Source of the DNA: Candidatus Aenigmatarchaeota archaeon | GTDB lineage: Archaea > Aenigmatarchaeota > Aenigmatarchaeia > Aenigmatarchaeales > SZUA-1535 | Assembly (NCBI GenBank): GCA_026985775.1 | Contig: JALSPV010000037.1 | Span: 1-14,142, forward strand | DNA: 14,142 bases | Direction of reading: 5' to 3' | In this document: one piece after another, positions 7,201 to 14,100 of the stretch | How positions within the stretch are numbered: the stretch's first letter is position 1 | How the letters are laid out: each line of letters starts with the position of its first letter | Program-made: the position numbers and the translations under genes | Notes under the pieces: model-generated | Database searches by the model: none | What the model saw: only the letters and a program-made list of their open reading frames with translations | Told to the model about the DNA's origin: nothing

Positions 7201-7483
7201 TGAAAGGTGCGACGGAGGTGATAGACATAACAGGTGATAGCCTTTCCGGTTCTCGAAGAGATTTACAGAGAGCCGAGAAGATATAAAACAAGTCCGAGTA
7301 TTTCCGACGATAGTTCCAGAAGAACTTCTACCGCTAAAAAGAGACGTGCGAGATTACCTGATAAAATTAATGGAAAAGGTGTTATTAGCGGGTATGTTGC
7401 CAGAATTCTTTAGATCAAAACATTTAAATACGTTTTCACAAATACCTTTCAAAAGTGAGCTATATGGAACAAAATCTTCTTAA
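7201..7483 (+). other. Unassigned stretch: possible small frameshifted gene or structured RNA
   Basis: The 326 bp between rps17e and psmB are far longer than the other spacers here. Visible: a strong GGAGGTGAT (7214-7222), a 9-bp direct repeat AGGTGATAG (7216-7224 and 7232-7240), and a hairpin CGGTTCTC/GAGAGCCG (7247-7254 with 7268-7275, one G-U pair, 13-base loop). Protein-like sequence changes frame: from GTG 7234, VIAFPVLEEIYREPRRYK, and in the next frame (open 7241-7483, no ATG at its beginning), KQVRVFPTIVPEELLPLK then RDVRDYLIKLMEKVLLAG. Joined, these resemble a normal folded protein, but I recognise no family. The alternatives are a broken small gene, a programmed or sequencing frameshift, or a non-coding RNA. 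The 3' part overlaps the psmB promoter and start. Confidence 0.35.
7423..7430 (+). promoter_or_regulatory. TATA box of psmB
   Basis: TTTAAATA with an A-rich upstream flank as in BRE/TATA promoters. Its centre is 28-29 bases before GTG 7455, predicting a leaderless transcript at that codon or a leader of about ten bases for ATG 7464. Confidence 0.6.
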
Positions 7484-8066
7484 AACGGGTACCACAACGG
7501 TTAGCTTGGTAGGAAAGGATTTTGTTATAATAGGCGCAGATCAGCAAAGCACGTTAGGCTGGATGGTGGAGTCAAAGGTAACGAGAAAAATTTACAAGAT
7601 AGCAGATAACATCGCGATAACTACAGCTGGGTCTGTTGGAGACGCTCTTGCAATAGTAAGACTGCTCCGTGCACAGCTCAAGCTTTATAAAATGGAGCGC
7701 GGAGAAATTACCGTAAAAGCTGCTGTCACCTTGCTTTCAAACATTCTCCATTCCAGCAGGTTTTTCCCGTATTTCAATCAGTTTATAGTAGCCGGGATTG
7801 ATAGAAGAGGACCACAGATATATTCAGTAGATCCTGTTGGAGGGGTTGATGAAAAAGATAAGTTTTATGCTACTGGAAGCGGAAGCCCATTTGCTTATGG
7901 TGTGCTTGAAATAGGCTATAAAGAAGATATAAGCGAAAAAGAAGCAATAGAGCTTGTTAAAAAAGCTATAAAGGCGGCGAGAGAAAGGGATATAGCAACA
8001 GGAGGAAAAAAAATAGTAATCGCTGTCATAGATAAAAAAGGTTATAAAGAGTTTGAGGAAGAATAA
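7455..8066 (+). CDS. psmB: Proteasome beta subunit
   Basis: Catalytic subunit of the archaeal 20S proteasome. The propeptide ends ...LLKTG and is cut before TTTVSLVG, exposing the N-terminal Thr nucleophile (residue 13 from GTG, 10 from ATG). Other family residues are present: the Asp in GADQQSTLG, the Lys in ESKVTRKIYKI, AGSVGDALA, and the Ser/Asp region YATGSGSPFAYGVLE. At about 200 residues it is full length. GTG 7455 fits the TATA spacing for a leaderless message; ATG 7464 is an equally good start by family comparison and gives a nine-residue propeptide. The alpha subunit is not in the window. fttA follows after 49 bp, a neighbourhood I recall from other Euryarchaeota such as Pyrococcus. 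Confidence 0.95.
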   Translation: MSYMEQNLLKTGTTTVSLVGKDFVIIGADQQSTLGWMVESKVTRKIYKIADNIAITTAGSVGDALAIVRLLRAQLKLYKMERGEITVKAAVTLLSNILHSSRFFPYFNQFIVAGIDRRGPQIYSVDPVGGVDEKDKFYATGSGSPFAYGVLEIGYKEDISEKEAIELVKKAIKAARERDIATGGKKIVIAVIDKKGYKEFEEE

Positions 8067-8087
8067 AGCGAAGACTTGCAGAACCCC

Positions 8088-8093
8088 TTATAT
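8088..8093 (+). promoter_or_regulatory. TATA box of fttA
   Basis: TTATAT in the 49-bp gap after psmB. Its centre is about 26 bases before TTG 8116, supporting that codon as both transcription and translation start. Read-through from psmB is also possible. Confidence 0.45.
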
Positions 8094-8115
8094 CCTTTTC
8101 TTTGAGGTGAGAATT

Positions 8116-9987
8116 TTGGGATTAACTACGCGGGAAATTATGAGGAAAATAAAGAAAAAATTACCGAAAGATATGGAAGTTACAGAAATAAAGTTCGAAG
8201 GCTGTGAAATAGTTATTTATACGAAGTCAAAGGATTACATAGGAAAAGAGATGCCATTTATGAAGGAGCTCGTTTCTGAACTGAAAAAAAGGATAATTAT
8301 CCGTCCTGATCCAAGCATCTGTACAGACCCTGATACTGCAAAGAAAATAATACTTGAAACATTGCCAGAGGAGGCTGGAATAAAAGAAGTAACATTTCTT
8401 CCAGAATTTTCTTTGGTCATATTGGAAGCAGAGAAGCCCGGAATAGCGATAGGGAGAGGAGGAGAAATACTTCGCGAGGCTAAAAGAAAGGCTCTGTGGG
8501 ATATTCGTGTCAAGCGCGTGCCTGCAATCCCCTCTGATGTCGTCAAAACACTTCGAGAAATGCTTTATAGAGAAGCTTCCTTTAGAAAGGATTTTCTCGA
8601 CAAGGTTGGTAGGAGAATTCATTCTGGAATAAAGGAAACAGAATGGGTAAGAATCACAGCGCTCGGCGGTTTTCGCGAAGTAGGAAGAAGCTGTCTGCTT
8701 TTACAAACACCCGAAAGCAAAGTGCTTATAGACTGCGGAATAAAACCCGGAAGCAACGAGTTTCCTTATCTGAATGTGCCGGAGTTTGATATAAATAGCA
8801 TTGATGCGGTTGTGCTTTCGCATGCTCACCTCGATCACTGCGGTTTGATACCTTATCTTTATGAATACGGTTATGACGGTCCGCTCTACTGTACAGCACC
8901 AACGCGCGATTTAATGGTGCTTCTTTGCATGGATTATATAGAGCTTTTACAAAAAGAAGGGAAGAAACCACCGTATTCGACAAAAGGTATAAGGGAAGCT
9001 GTAAAAAGATGCATACCTCTCGAATATGAAGAGGTCTCTGACATAACGCCTGATATAAGGCTAACGCTTTACAGCGCTGGACATATTCTCGGAAGCGCAA
9101 TAGTCCATTTCCATATAGGAGAAGGTTTGCATAACGTCATTTACACAGGCGATTTCAAGTTTGAAAGAACATCTCTTTTTGATCCAGCAAGTTATGCATT
9201 TCAGCGCTGTGAAACGTTGATAATAGAGAGCACATATGGTATAGACAAAATGCCACGCAGGCATGAGGCAGAAGAGACATTAATGCGAATAGTTAAGGAA
9301 ACGGTTGAAAAAAACGGCAAGGTACTTATTCCTGTTTTCGCTGTTGGAAGAGCTCAAGATGTGATGGTAATTCTCGCAAAAAACAATTTTGAATATTCTG
9401 TATATCTTGATGGAATGCTATGGGATGCGCTTGCAATACATACGGCTTATCCAGAATATCTTGGAAGAGAGCTTCAAAAAATGATTTTCAAAGAAGGATT
9501 TAACCCGTTCCTCTCAGAAATTTTCAAGAGGGTAGGATCTGCATCGGAAAGAAAGGAAATTATAGAATCTTCTGATCCATGTGTAATTCTTGCAACCTCT
9601 GGAATGCTTACGGGAGGTCCTGCAATAGAATACTTGAAATATCTTGCAGAGGATGAGAAAAACACATTGCTTTTTGTGGGTTATCAGGGTGAGGGTACAC
9701 TGGGTAGAAGGATACAGAAAGGGTGGGAAGAGGTACCAATGGAAATAGAAGGAAAAAAGGTTGCGGTGAAAATAAAATGTAGAGTTGAAACAGTTGAAGG
9801 ATTGTCTGGACATAGTGATCAAACTCAAATAATAAATTATCTTAAACGCTTTAAATCAAAACCGCACAGAATTTTGTGTAACCACGGAGAGGCTCAGAAG
9901 TGCGTTGAGCTGGCAAAAACACTTGGAAGGTTGTTTAAATGCGAGGCATACGCACCGAGGAACCTTGAAACGCTTCGCCTGCGCTAA
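8116..9987 (+). CDS. fttA: Transcription termination factor FttA (aCPSF1), KH/beta-CASP nuclease
   Basis: Archaeal homologue of CPSF73: an endo/5'-3' exoribonuclease that cuts nascent RNA and ends transcription. Order of domains: two N-terminal KH-type domains (about residues 1-150; GIAIGRGGEIL holds the GxxG loop), then metallo-beta-lactamase with HAHLDH (motif 2), GHILGSA (motif 3) and GDFKFERT (motif 4), the beta-CASP insert with ESTYG, GRAQDVM and SGMLTGGPAIEYL, and the C-terminal GHSDQ and CNHGE zinc motifs. All metal ligands are visible. The longest frame starts at TTG 8053, inside psmB; I prefer TTG 8116 (MGLTTREIMRKIKKKLP), 623 residues, because it sits 26 bases after a TATA box and behind GAGGTGA. 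ATG 8143 or so, 9 codons later, is a shorter option. The stop is 4 bp from the srp54 stop on the other strand. Confidence 0.93.
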   Translation: MGLTTREIMRKIKKKLPKDMEVTEIKFEGCEIVIYTKSKDYIGKEMPFMKELVSELKKRIIIRPDPSICTDPDTAKKIILETLPEEAGIKEVTFLPEFSLVILEAEKPGIAIGRGGEILREAKRKALWDIRVKRVPAIPSDVVKTLREMLYREASFRKDFLDKVGRRIHSGIKETEWVRITALGGFREVGRSCLLLQTPESKVLIDCGIKPGSNEFPYLNVPEFDINSIDAVVLSHAHLDHCGLIPYLYEYGYDGPLYCTAPTRDLMVLLCMDYIELLQKEGKKPPYSTKGIREAVKRCIPLEYEEVSDITPDIRLTLYSAGHILGSAIVHFHIGEGLHNVIYTGDFKFERTSLFDPASYAFQRCETLIIESTYGIDKMPRRHEAEETLMRIVKETVEKNGKVLIPVFAVGRAQDVMVILAKNNFEYSVYLDGMLWDALAIHTAYPEYLGRELQKMIFKEGFNPFLSEIFKRVGSASERKEIIESSDPCVILATSGMLTGGPAIEYLKYLAEDEKNTLLFVGYQGEGTLGRRIQKGWEEVPMEIEGKKVAVKIKCRVETVEGLSGHSDQTQIINYLKRFKSKPHRILCNHGEAQKCVELAKTLGRLFKCEAYAPRNLETLRLR

Positions 9988-9991
9988 ATTT

Positions 9992-11317
9992 CTAAAACTT
10001 AAGCTTTAATCCAAATTTTCTCAAAAACTTCATCATGCCTCTTCCGCGCAACATTTTCGCAACATTCTTCGCTTGCTCGTATGCTTTCAGAAGTTCTTTA
10101 ACATCATTTTCGGTTGTACCAGAACCGCGGGTTATTCTTTTTATTCTTGATTCGTTTAAAATAGCTGGGTTTGCTCTCTCTTCTTTTGTCATCGAATCTA
10201 TTATTGCACACCACTTTTTAATTCTCTTCTCCTCTTTACTCAAATCAAGATTTTTTGGAAGTGCAAGTCCAAAACCAGGGATTGCTTCAAGAATACTTGA
10301 AAGTGGGCCCATTTTTTGAAGAGAAAGAAACTGTTCTTTAAAATCATTTAGATCGAATTTTCCAGAGAGTAATTTTTCCTCCATGGTTTTCGCTTTTTCC
10401 TTTGGAATAACTTCTTTCGCTTTTTCGAGTAAAGCTTCAATATCTCCCATCCCGAGCAATCTCGATACAAATCTTTTTGGGTCGAAAACATCAAAAGCAT
10501 CGAGTTTCTCTCCAAAACCAATAAACTTTATTTGGGCTTTCGAAACAGCACACGCAGTTATGGCACCACCTCCTTTAGCTGTACCGTCAAGTTTTGTTAT
10601 TATAACTCCAGTAATTCCAACAAGTCTGTTAAACTCTTCTGCCTGGGTTTTCGCAACCTGCCCTATGTCAGCTGGTATAACAAGCAAAACTTCCTCTGGT
10701 TTAATAACTTCCTTAAGTTTTTTCAGCTCTTCTGCAAGCTCTTCATCAAGCGCATCTCTTCCAGCAGTATCAAAAATCAAAACCTCCGCTTTTTTCATTT
10801 TTTCGATTCCTTGCTTTGCCATTGTACAAGCATCCTTAAGTTCTTTTGAAACGAAATACGGAACAGAAACCTGCTTCGCAACCTGCTCTAATTGATCCAT
10901 CGCAGCCGGTCTGTGAATATCACATCCTACGAGTGCTGGTTTTAATCCACGCTTTTTATACCATAATGCCAGTTTTCCGGCTGTTGTCGTTTTTCCAGAA
11001 CCGAATAAACCAATAAGCATTATTTTGCATGGCTTCAAGAGAATTTGCGGCTTTTCTCCTGTTATTGAAACAAGCTCATCATAGATAACCTTTACGAGAT
11101 GCTCCCTCTGTGTTAAGCCGGGAAGAGGTTTTTCCTTTAGTGCGCGAGTTTTTATTCTTTCGGAGATTTCAAAAACAAGCTTTACATTTACATCAGCCTC
11201 TATCAAACTACGCTGAATTTCTCTTACAACCTCTTCTACAAGCTTTTCATCTATATTCGAGCTCCCAAGAATCTTTTTTACGACACTTCTCAGTCTTTCC
11301 GAAAGCTTTTTCAGCAT
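9992..11317 (-). CDS. srp54: Signal recognition particle 54 kDa protein
   Basis: GTPase of the signal recognition particle; binds signal sequences and 7S RNA and docks to FtsY. The 441-residue form starts MLKKLSERLRS, matching the family's N-domain. G-domain motifs: GLFGSGKTTTAGKLA (G1, about residue 105), CDIHRPAAMDQLEQ (G2), DTAGR (G3), TKLDGTAKGGG (G4). The M domain has FLSLQKMGPLSSILEAIPG and SRIKRITRGSGTTENDV, the SRP RNA contact. A longer frame begins at 11422 but overlaps the preceding gene and adds 35 residues unlike SRP54. ATG 11317 is preceded by a minus-strand TATA box centred about 25 bases upstream and no Shine-Dalgarno site, so it is probably leaderless. Confidence 0.96.
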   Translation of the reverse strand: MLKKLSERLRSVVKKILGSSNIDEKLVEEVVREIQRSLIEADVNVKLVFEISERIKTRALKEKPLPGLTQREHLVKVIYDELVSITGEKPQILLKPCKIMLIGLFGSGKTTTAGKLALWYKKRGLKPALVGCDIHRPAAMDQLEQVAKQVSVPYFVSKELKDACTMAKQGIEKMKKAEVLIFDTAGRDALDEELAEELKKLKEVIKPEEVLLVIPADIGQVAKTQAEEFNRLVGITGVIITKLDGTAKGGGAITACAVSKAQIKFIGFGEKLDAFDVFDPKRFVSRLLGMGDIEALLEKAKEVIPKEKAKTMEEKLLSGKFDLNDFKEQFLSLQKMGPLSSILEAIPGFGLALPKNLDLSKEEKRIKKWCAIIDSMTKEERANPAILNESRIKRITRGSGTTENDVKELLKAYEQAKNVAKMLRGRGMMKFLRKFGLKLKF

Positions 11318-11336
11318 GGAAGTAAAGAGTATTAAA

Positions 11337-11345
11337 AGCTTATAA
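11337..11345 (-). promoter_or_regulatory. TATA box of srp54, inside the end of the upstream gene
   Basis: On the minus strand TTTTATAAG, centred about 25 bases before the srp54 ATG. The same bases encode the last codons and TAA stop of the nucleotidyltransferase gene (ends at 11340), so coding end and promoter overlap. Confidence 0.5.
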
Positions 11346-12110
11346 AATGTTTTCAGAATGAAAGTGTTTTTCAAGTTTTTTGAAAAACCGTTGTTTTTCC
11401 TGTATTGTTTTTTTCGAACCAAACAAATATATAGGTAGGCTTTCCTCTAGAAACTCTTCCCACCATTTTTTAATTGAATCGTTGTTCCTGGAATAATCTA
11501 TTATAATTTCTCCAACAATTTGTGCCAATTCGTTTAAATCGTAATTTTGTATTTTAGCAAGTTCAAAAAGTTTGTGAAAACTTTTAGCTCTTTTTTCTTC
11601 TGGCAACATAAGCTTTTCTGCAAGTTGAAATGGAAATTTTATGACATTTAATTTAGTATTTTCAAAATCACCTTTTTCGGAAATCGTTTTTATATCTCCT
11701 TTTGTTTGAATAGGTTTGTAAAAGTATTGGGAAGATATATGAAACCCTAAAAGAATATCTATCCTTTTTATACCATTTTCATATTTCATTAATACATAAC
11801 TATCTGGAAGTATTCTTCGTCTGTTTTCGGAGATTTCCTCTACAATAGCACCCTTTACGAACCCCTCTGAATATAATTTGTCTTCGAGGTCTGGGTGATT
11901 TGAAATATACTTTCTTGTTAATGCAATATCTATATCTTTTGAGTACTTTCTATCTATCTCTTTCATCATTGGATTAAAGTAGTTTGAGGCCGTTCCAACA
12001 AGAACAAAATTTTCTGTATCCAAAAAAGACAAAACCCTTTTAAGATTTTCATAAACAATAGGTGAAAGATGTATTGATTTTTTGGTCTGTATTTTGGTTT
12101 TTTCTTGCAT
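11340..12110 (-). CDS. AbiEii-like nucleotidyltransferase
   Basis: A 256-residue protein with the polymerase-beta-type nucleotidyltransferase pattern: VLVGTASNYF (about residues 36-44), then SKDIDIAL with Asp59 and Asp61, and a third acidic residue, Asp118, in RIDILLGF. The region FPFQLAEKLMLPEEKRAKSF, followed by an all-alpha part with NYDLNELAQIVGEIIIDY, resembles the helical half of AbiEii/DUF1814 proteins, the toxin partner of type IV toxin-antitoxin/abortive-infection pairs. AbiEii toxins are reported to transfer nucleotides to tRNA or other targets; the substrate here is unknown. No AbiEi-like antitoxin lies beside it: upstream is minD-like, downstream srp54. A minus-strand TATA box at about 12131-12139 is spaced for a leaderless start. 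Base composition is more AT-rich than its neighbours, suggesting later arrival between them. Confidence 0.65.
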   Translation of the reverse strand: MQEKTKIQTKKSIHLSPIVYENLKRVLSFLDTENFVLVGTASNYFNPMMKEIDRKYSKDIDIALTRKYISNHPDLEDKLYSEGFVKGAIVEEISENRRRILPDSYVLMKYENGIKRIDILLGFHISSQYFYKPIQTKGDIKTISEKGDFENTKLNVIKFPFQLAEKLMLPEEKRAKSFHKLFELAKIQNYDLNELAQIVGEIIIDYSRNNDSIKKWWEEFLEESLPIYLFGSKKTIQEKQRFFKKLEKHFHSENIL

Positions 12111-12130
12111 TATTTAATTGGTGAGAACAA

Positions 12131-12139
12131 AATTTATCA
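12131..12139 (-). promoter_or_regulatory. TATA box of the nucleotidyltransferase gene
   Basis: GATAAATT-like sequence on the minus strand, centred about 25 bases before ATG 12110, in the 35-bp gap after the minD-like gene. It implies that this gene can be expressed apart from the gene upstream. Confidence 0.45.
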
Positions 12140-12145
12140 ATTTTA

Positions 12146-12916
12146 TTAGAGGTTTCTTAGTTTTTTCTCCAGAAATATTTTTATTTTATCTCCTGGTCCT
12201 AATTCTGGGTATATTTTTTCTTCAACGAATCTTGAAGCAAGCGCATGGATTTCCAAAGACGGTAAGCATTTTTCAGAATAAATAACAAGCGGTATTCTAA
12301 GCGAAAGCGCTTCAAGGAATTTTAGTGAAAAGGGTATCTCAGCTATTACAGGTTTTTCAAGAATTGCCTCTACTTCTCCAGAAGAAAGCTCGAATTTCTT
12401 TCCAAATACTTTGTTAAGCACAATACCTTCTATTTCCACTCCCATATCGCCGAGAATTCTAATACCTCTCACAGCATCGGTAACAGCGGCTATGTCCGGG
12501 GTTGAAACTATTATAGCTTTCTCACACATTTCTGCCGCAGAAAGCATTTCCCTTCCGAATCCTGGGGCTGTGTCAAGAATAACAAAATCGTAATTCACAA
12601 GTTCTTTCTTTATTAACTTTTTAAGAGAGCTTAAGTCAACGCCGTGTGCTTCATAAGGATCTATAGGGGCAGGAACAACGCTTACCCCCTCAAAATTATG
12701 GGCAACATCCACAAGCTCTGCTCTCCCGTTAAGCACGTGTGTAATGGAGAGTGGGGTTAAATGAAAATTGAAGTGTAATCCAAGGTGAGAAGCGGTTACA
12801 TTGCAATCAACTACGCAAACTCTTTTTCCAGCTTTTGAAAAAACCACTGCTAAATTCGATGCTATTGTTGTTTTTCCTACACCGCCTTTTCCAGAGAAAA
12901 CGCCTATTATCTCCAT
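12146..12916 (-). CDS. MinD/ParA-family ATPase
   Basis: P-loop ATPase of the SIMIBI class. The N-terminus has the deviant Walker A FSGKGGVGKTT with the signature Lys10 and Lys15, VDCNVTASHLGLHF (switch I region, usually VDxDxxxPNL), and VILDTAPGFG (Walker B, about residues 112-121). TPDIAAVTDAVRG and VLNKV follow as in MinD proteins. The 256 residues are a typical length. The end (KIKIFLEKKLRNL) could form a short amphipathic helix like the membrane-binding tail of MinD. Archaeal MinD homologues act in positioning surface structures and other polar complexes; no MinE, MinC or ParB is visible here, so the role is open (positioning factor, or an assembly ATPase of the Mrp/CooC type). It shares a 53-bp divergent promoter region with aif6. 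Confidence 0.85.
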   Translation of the reverse strand: MEIIGVFSGKGGVGKTTIASNLAVVFSKAGKRVCVVDCNVTASHLGLHFNFHLTPLSITHVLNGRAELVDVAHNFEGVSVVPAPIDPYEAHGVDLSSLKKLIKKELVNYDFVILDTAPGFGREMLSAAEMCEKAIIVSTPDIAAVTDAVRGIRILGDMGVEIEGIVLNKVFGKKFELSSGEVEAILEKPVIAEIPFSLKFLEALSLRIPLVIYSEKCLPSLEIHALASRFVEEKIYPELGPGDKIKIFLEKKLRNL

Positions 12917-12940
12917 TGTTTTAAATTTTCGGCGCTGAGC

Positions 12941-12948
12941 TTTTATAC
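12941..12948. promoter_or_regulatory. Single TATA element between divergent minD-like and aif6 genes
   Basis: CTTTTATACTTTT on the plus strand (12940-12952) reads AAAAGTATAAAAG on the minus strand. Its centre is 26 bases before the aif6 ATG (12970) and about 28-29 bases before the minD-like ATG (12916). No other TATA-like sequence with this spacing is present for aif6; a weaker ATTTAAAA close to 12916 is too near to serve minD. Confidence 0.6.
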
Positions 12949-12969
12949 TTTTCGCACTAAAACAAAAAC

Positions 12970-13608
12970 ATGAAATTCAAAAAGATAGAGATAAACGGAG
13001 ACCCGAACATAGGGTTGAGAGGTTTTGCTACCGATGAATATCTTCTTGTGGGATGCGAAATTCCTGAATCAGAGCTGCTAAAGGTGAAGAATACAATTAC
13101 AACAATTTCTCAAACAGAACTTGCTGGGATATTTGCTGCTGGAAATGGCAATGGTATTGTGCTCCCAAAAATAGTTGAAAAAGATGAAATTGAAATGATT
13201 AAAAGGGAGCTCGGAATAAATGTGCTTGTTATAGATACCAAGGAAACAGCGATTGGCAATCTCATTCTTTGTAACGATCATGGTGCTATTATTTCACCGC
13301 TTTTAAAGGAGAAGAGAAAAGAAATAGAAGACGCGCTTGGTTGTGAAGCGATTGCTTGTACCGTAGCTGGGCTAAGCATAGTTGGTTCTTGTGGTGTAGC
13401 AACAAATAAAGGATGTTTACTTCACAGAGATGCGAGCGAAGAAGAGGCAGAGCTAATAGAGGATGTCCTTAAAGTTCGCGTAGATATAGGGAGCTTTGGA
13501 GGTAGCCCGTTTGTCAAATCTGGGATAATAGTAAACTCGCGCGCTCTTCTTGTTGGAGAAATAGCAACTGGACCTGAGCTTGAAAGAATGTTCGAGGTTT
13601 TTGAGTGA
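12970..13608 (+). CDS. eif6: Translation initiation factor aIF6
   Basis: Anti-association factor that binds the large ribosomal subunit (at L14/L24e in known structures) and keeps the subunits apart until release. The 212 residues have the five-fold repeat of the family: each repeat carries a G(I/L)xxxTDxY or similar hydrophobic strand, e.g. NIGLRGFATDEYLLVG, GNGNGIVLPKIV, CNDHGAIISP, VGSCGVATNKGCLLH and VNSRALLVGEIATGPE. No Shine-Dalgarno site; the TATA element 26 bases upstream predicts a leaderless message. In many archaea it sits in a ribosomal protein cluster (L39e, L31e, LX); here it stands alone next to a CRISPR leader. Confidence 0.96.
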   Translation: MKFKKIEINGDPNIGLRGFATDEYLLVGCEIPESELLKVKNTITTISQTELAGIFAAGNGNGIVLPKIVEKDEIEMIKRELGINVLVIDTKETAIGNLILCNDHGAIISPLLKEKRKEIEDALGCEAIACTVAGLSIVGSCGVATNKGCLLHRDASEEEAELIEDVLKVRVDIGSFGGSPFVKSGIIVNSRALLVGEIATGPELERMFEVFE

Positions 13609-13708
13609 AGTCGTGAGGTTTTATAAATAGTAACATTTTTATAACTTCACGACACAAATATTTTGTAGAAAGCCCCGTTAGTGGCGTGAAAATCCACATT
13701 TCGACTGG
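13609..13708 (+). promoter_or_regulatory. CRISPR leader with palindrome and TATA-like sequences
   Basis: The 100 bp between aif6 and the first repeat. GTCGTGA (13610-13616) and TCACGAC (13647-13653) are perfect inverted repeats; just inside them GTTTTATAAA and TTTTATAAC extend the symmetry imperfectly, so TATA-like sequence lies in each arm. The plus-strand TATA (about 13620-13627) would start a pre-crRNA near 13650. A smaller inverted repeat GTGG/CCAC lies at 13681-13684 and 13694-13697. Placing the leader here follows from the repeat orientation (3' end ATTGAAAT). The palindrome may also help end aif6 transcription. Confidence 0.55.
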
Positions 13709-14073
13709 GTTAGAATCAGACCATGGTGGGATTGAAATAGTGATTGAATCTCGTATATTGCTATTTCTATCATTCGTTAGAATCAGACCATGGTGGGATT
13801 GAAATATATAAACATCAACCGCGCTATCGTTCAGTATCGCGTTAGAATCAGACCATGGTGGGATTGAAATGACAAACTCAGCTATTTTATTAAGCCGAGC
13901 CATAAGTTAGAATCAGACCATGGTGGGATTGAAATTTATGTTGTATATTCATTACTCTTTCTTATCTTTCTTGAGTTAGAATCAGACCATGGTGGGATTG
14001 AAATCGGAGACGGCTTGAATTTTATGTTCTTGAACATGGTAAGGTTAGAATCAGACCATGGTGGGATTGAAAT
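13709..14073 (+). CRISPR. CRISPR array, six identical 30-bp repeats, five spacers
   Basis: Repeats at 13709-13738, 13776-13805, 13841-13870, 13906-13935, 13975-14004 and 14044-14073; all six are identical. Spacers are 37, 35, 35, 39 and 39 bp. The repeat begins GTTAGAATCAGACC and ends TGGGATTGAAAT, so the likely crRNA 5' tag is ATTGAAAT and transcription runs left to right. It matches the layout of the Archaeoglobus fulgidus type repeat (GTTGAAATCAGACC...TGGGATTGAAAG), differing mainly in the four middle bases (ATGG) and at the end. AATC and GATT can pair as a short stem around CC/GG. Lack of repeat decay and a short array suggest a young or trimmed locus. No cas gene is in the window, so the type (I or III) is not decided. 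Confidence 0.98.
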
Positions 14074-14100
14074 CGGTACTAAATCGTTGGGGGTGATTTG

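Noticed and set aside
8726..9100. 124-residue open frame on the minus strand inside fttA
   Set aside because: It lies opposite the metallo-beta-lactamase motifs and has no start signal or family features.
10383..10895. 170-residue serine/phenylalanine-rich open frame opposite srp54
   Set aside because: It is antisense to a highly conserved GTPase domain, and its composition is that of a complement of Lys/Glu-rich coding sequence.
11318..11422. 35-residue N-terminal extension of SRP54
   Set aside because: It overlaps the preceding gene, does not resemble SRP54, and the TATA spacing and family start both favour ATG 11317.
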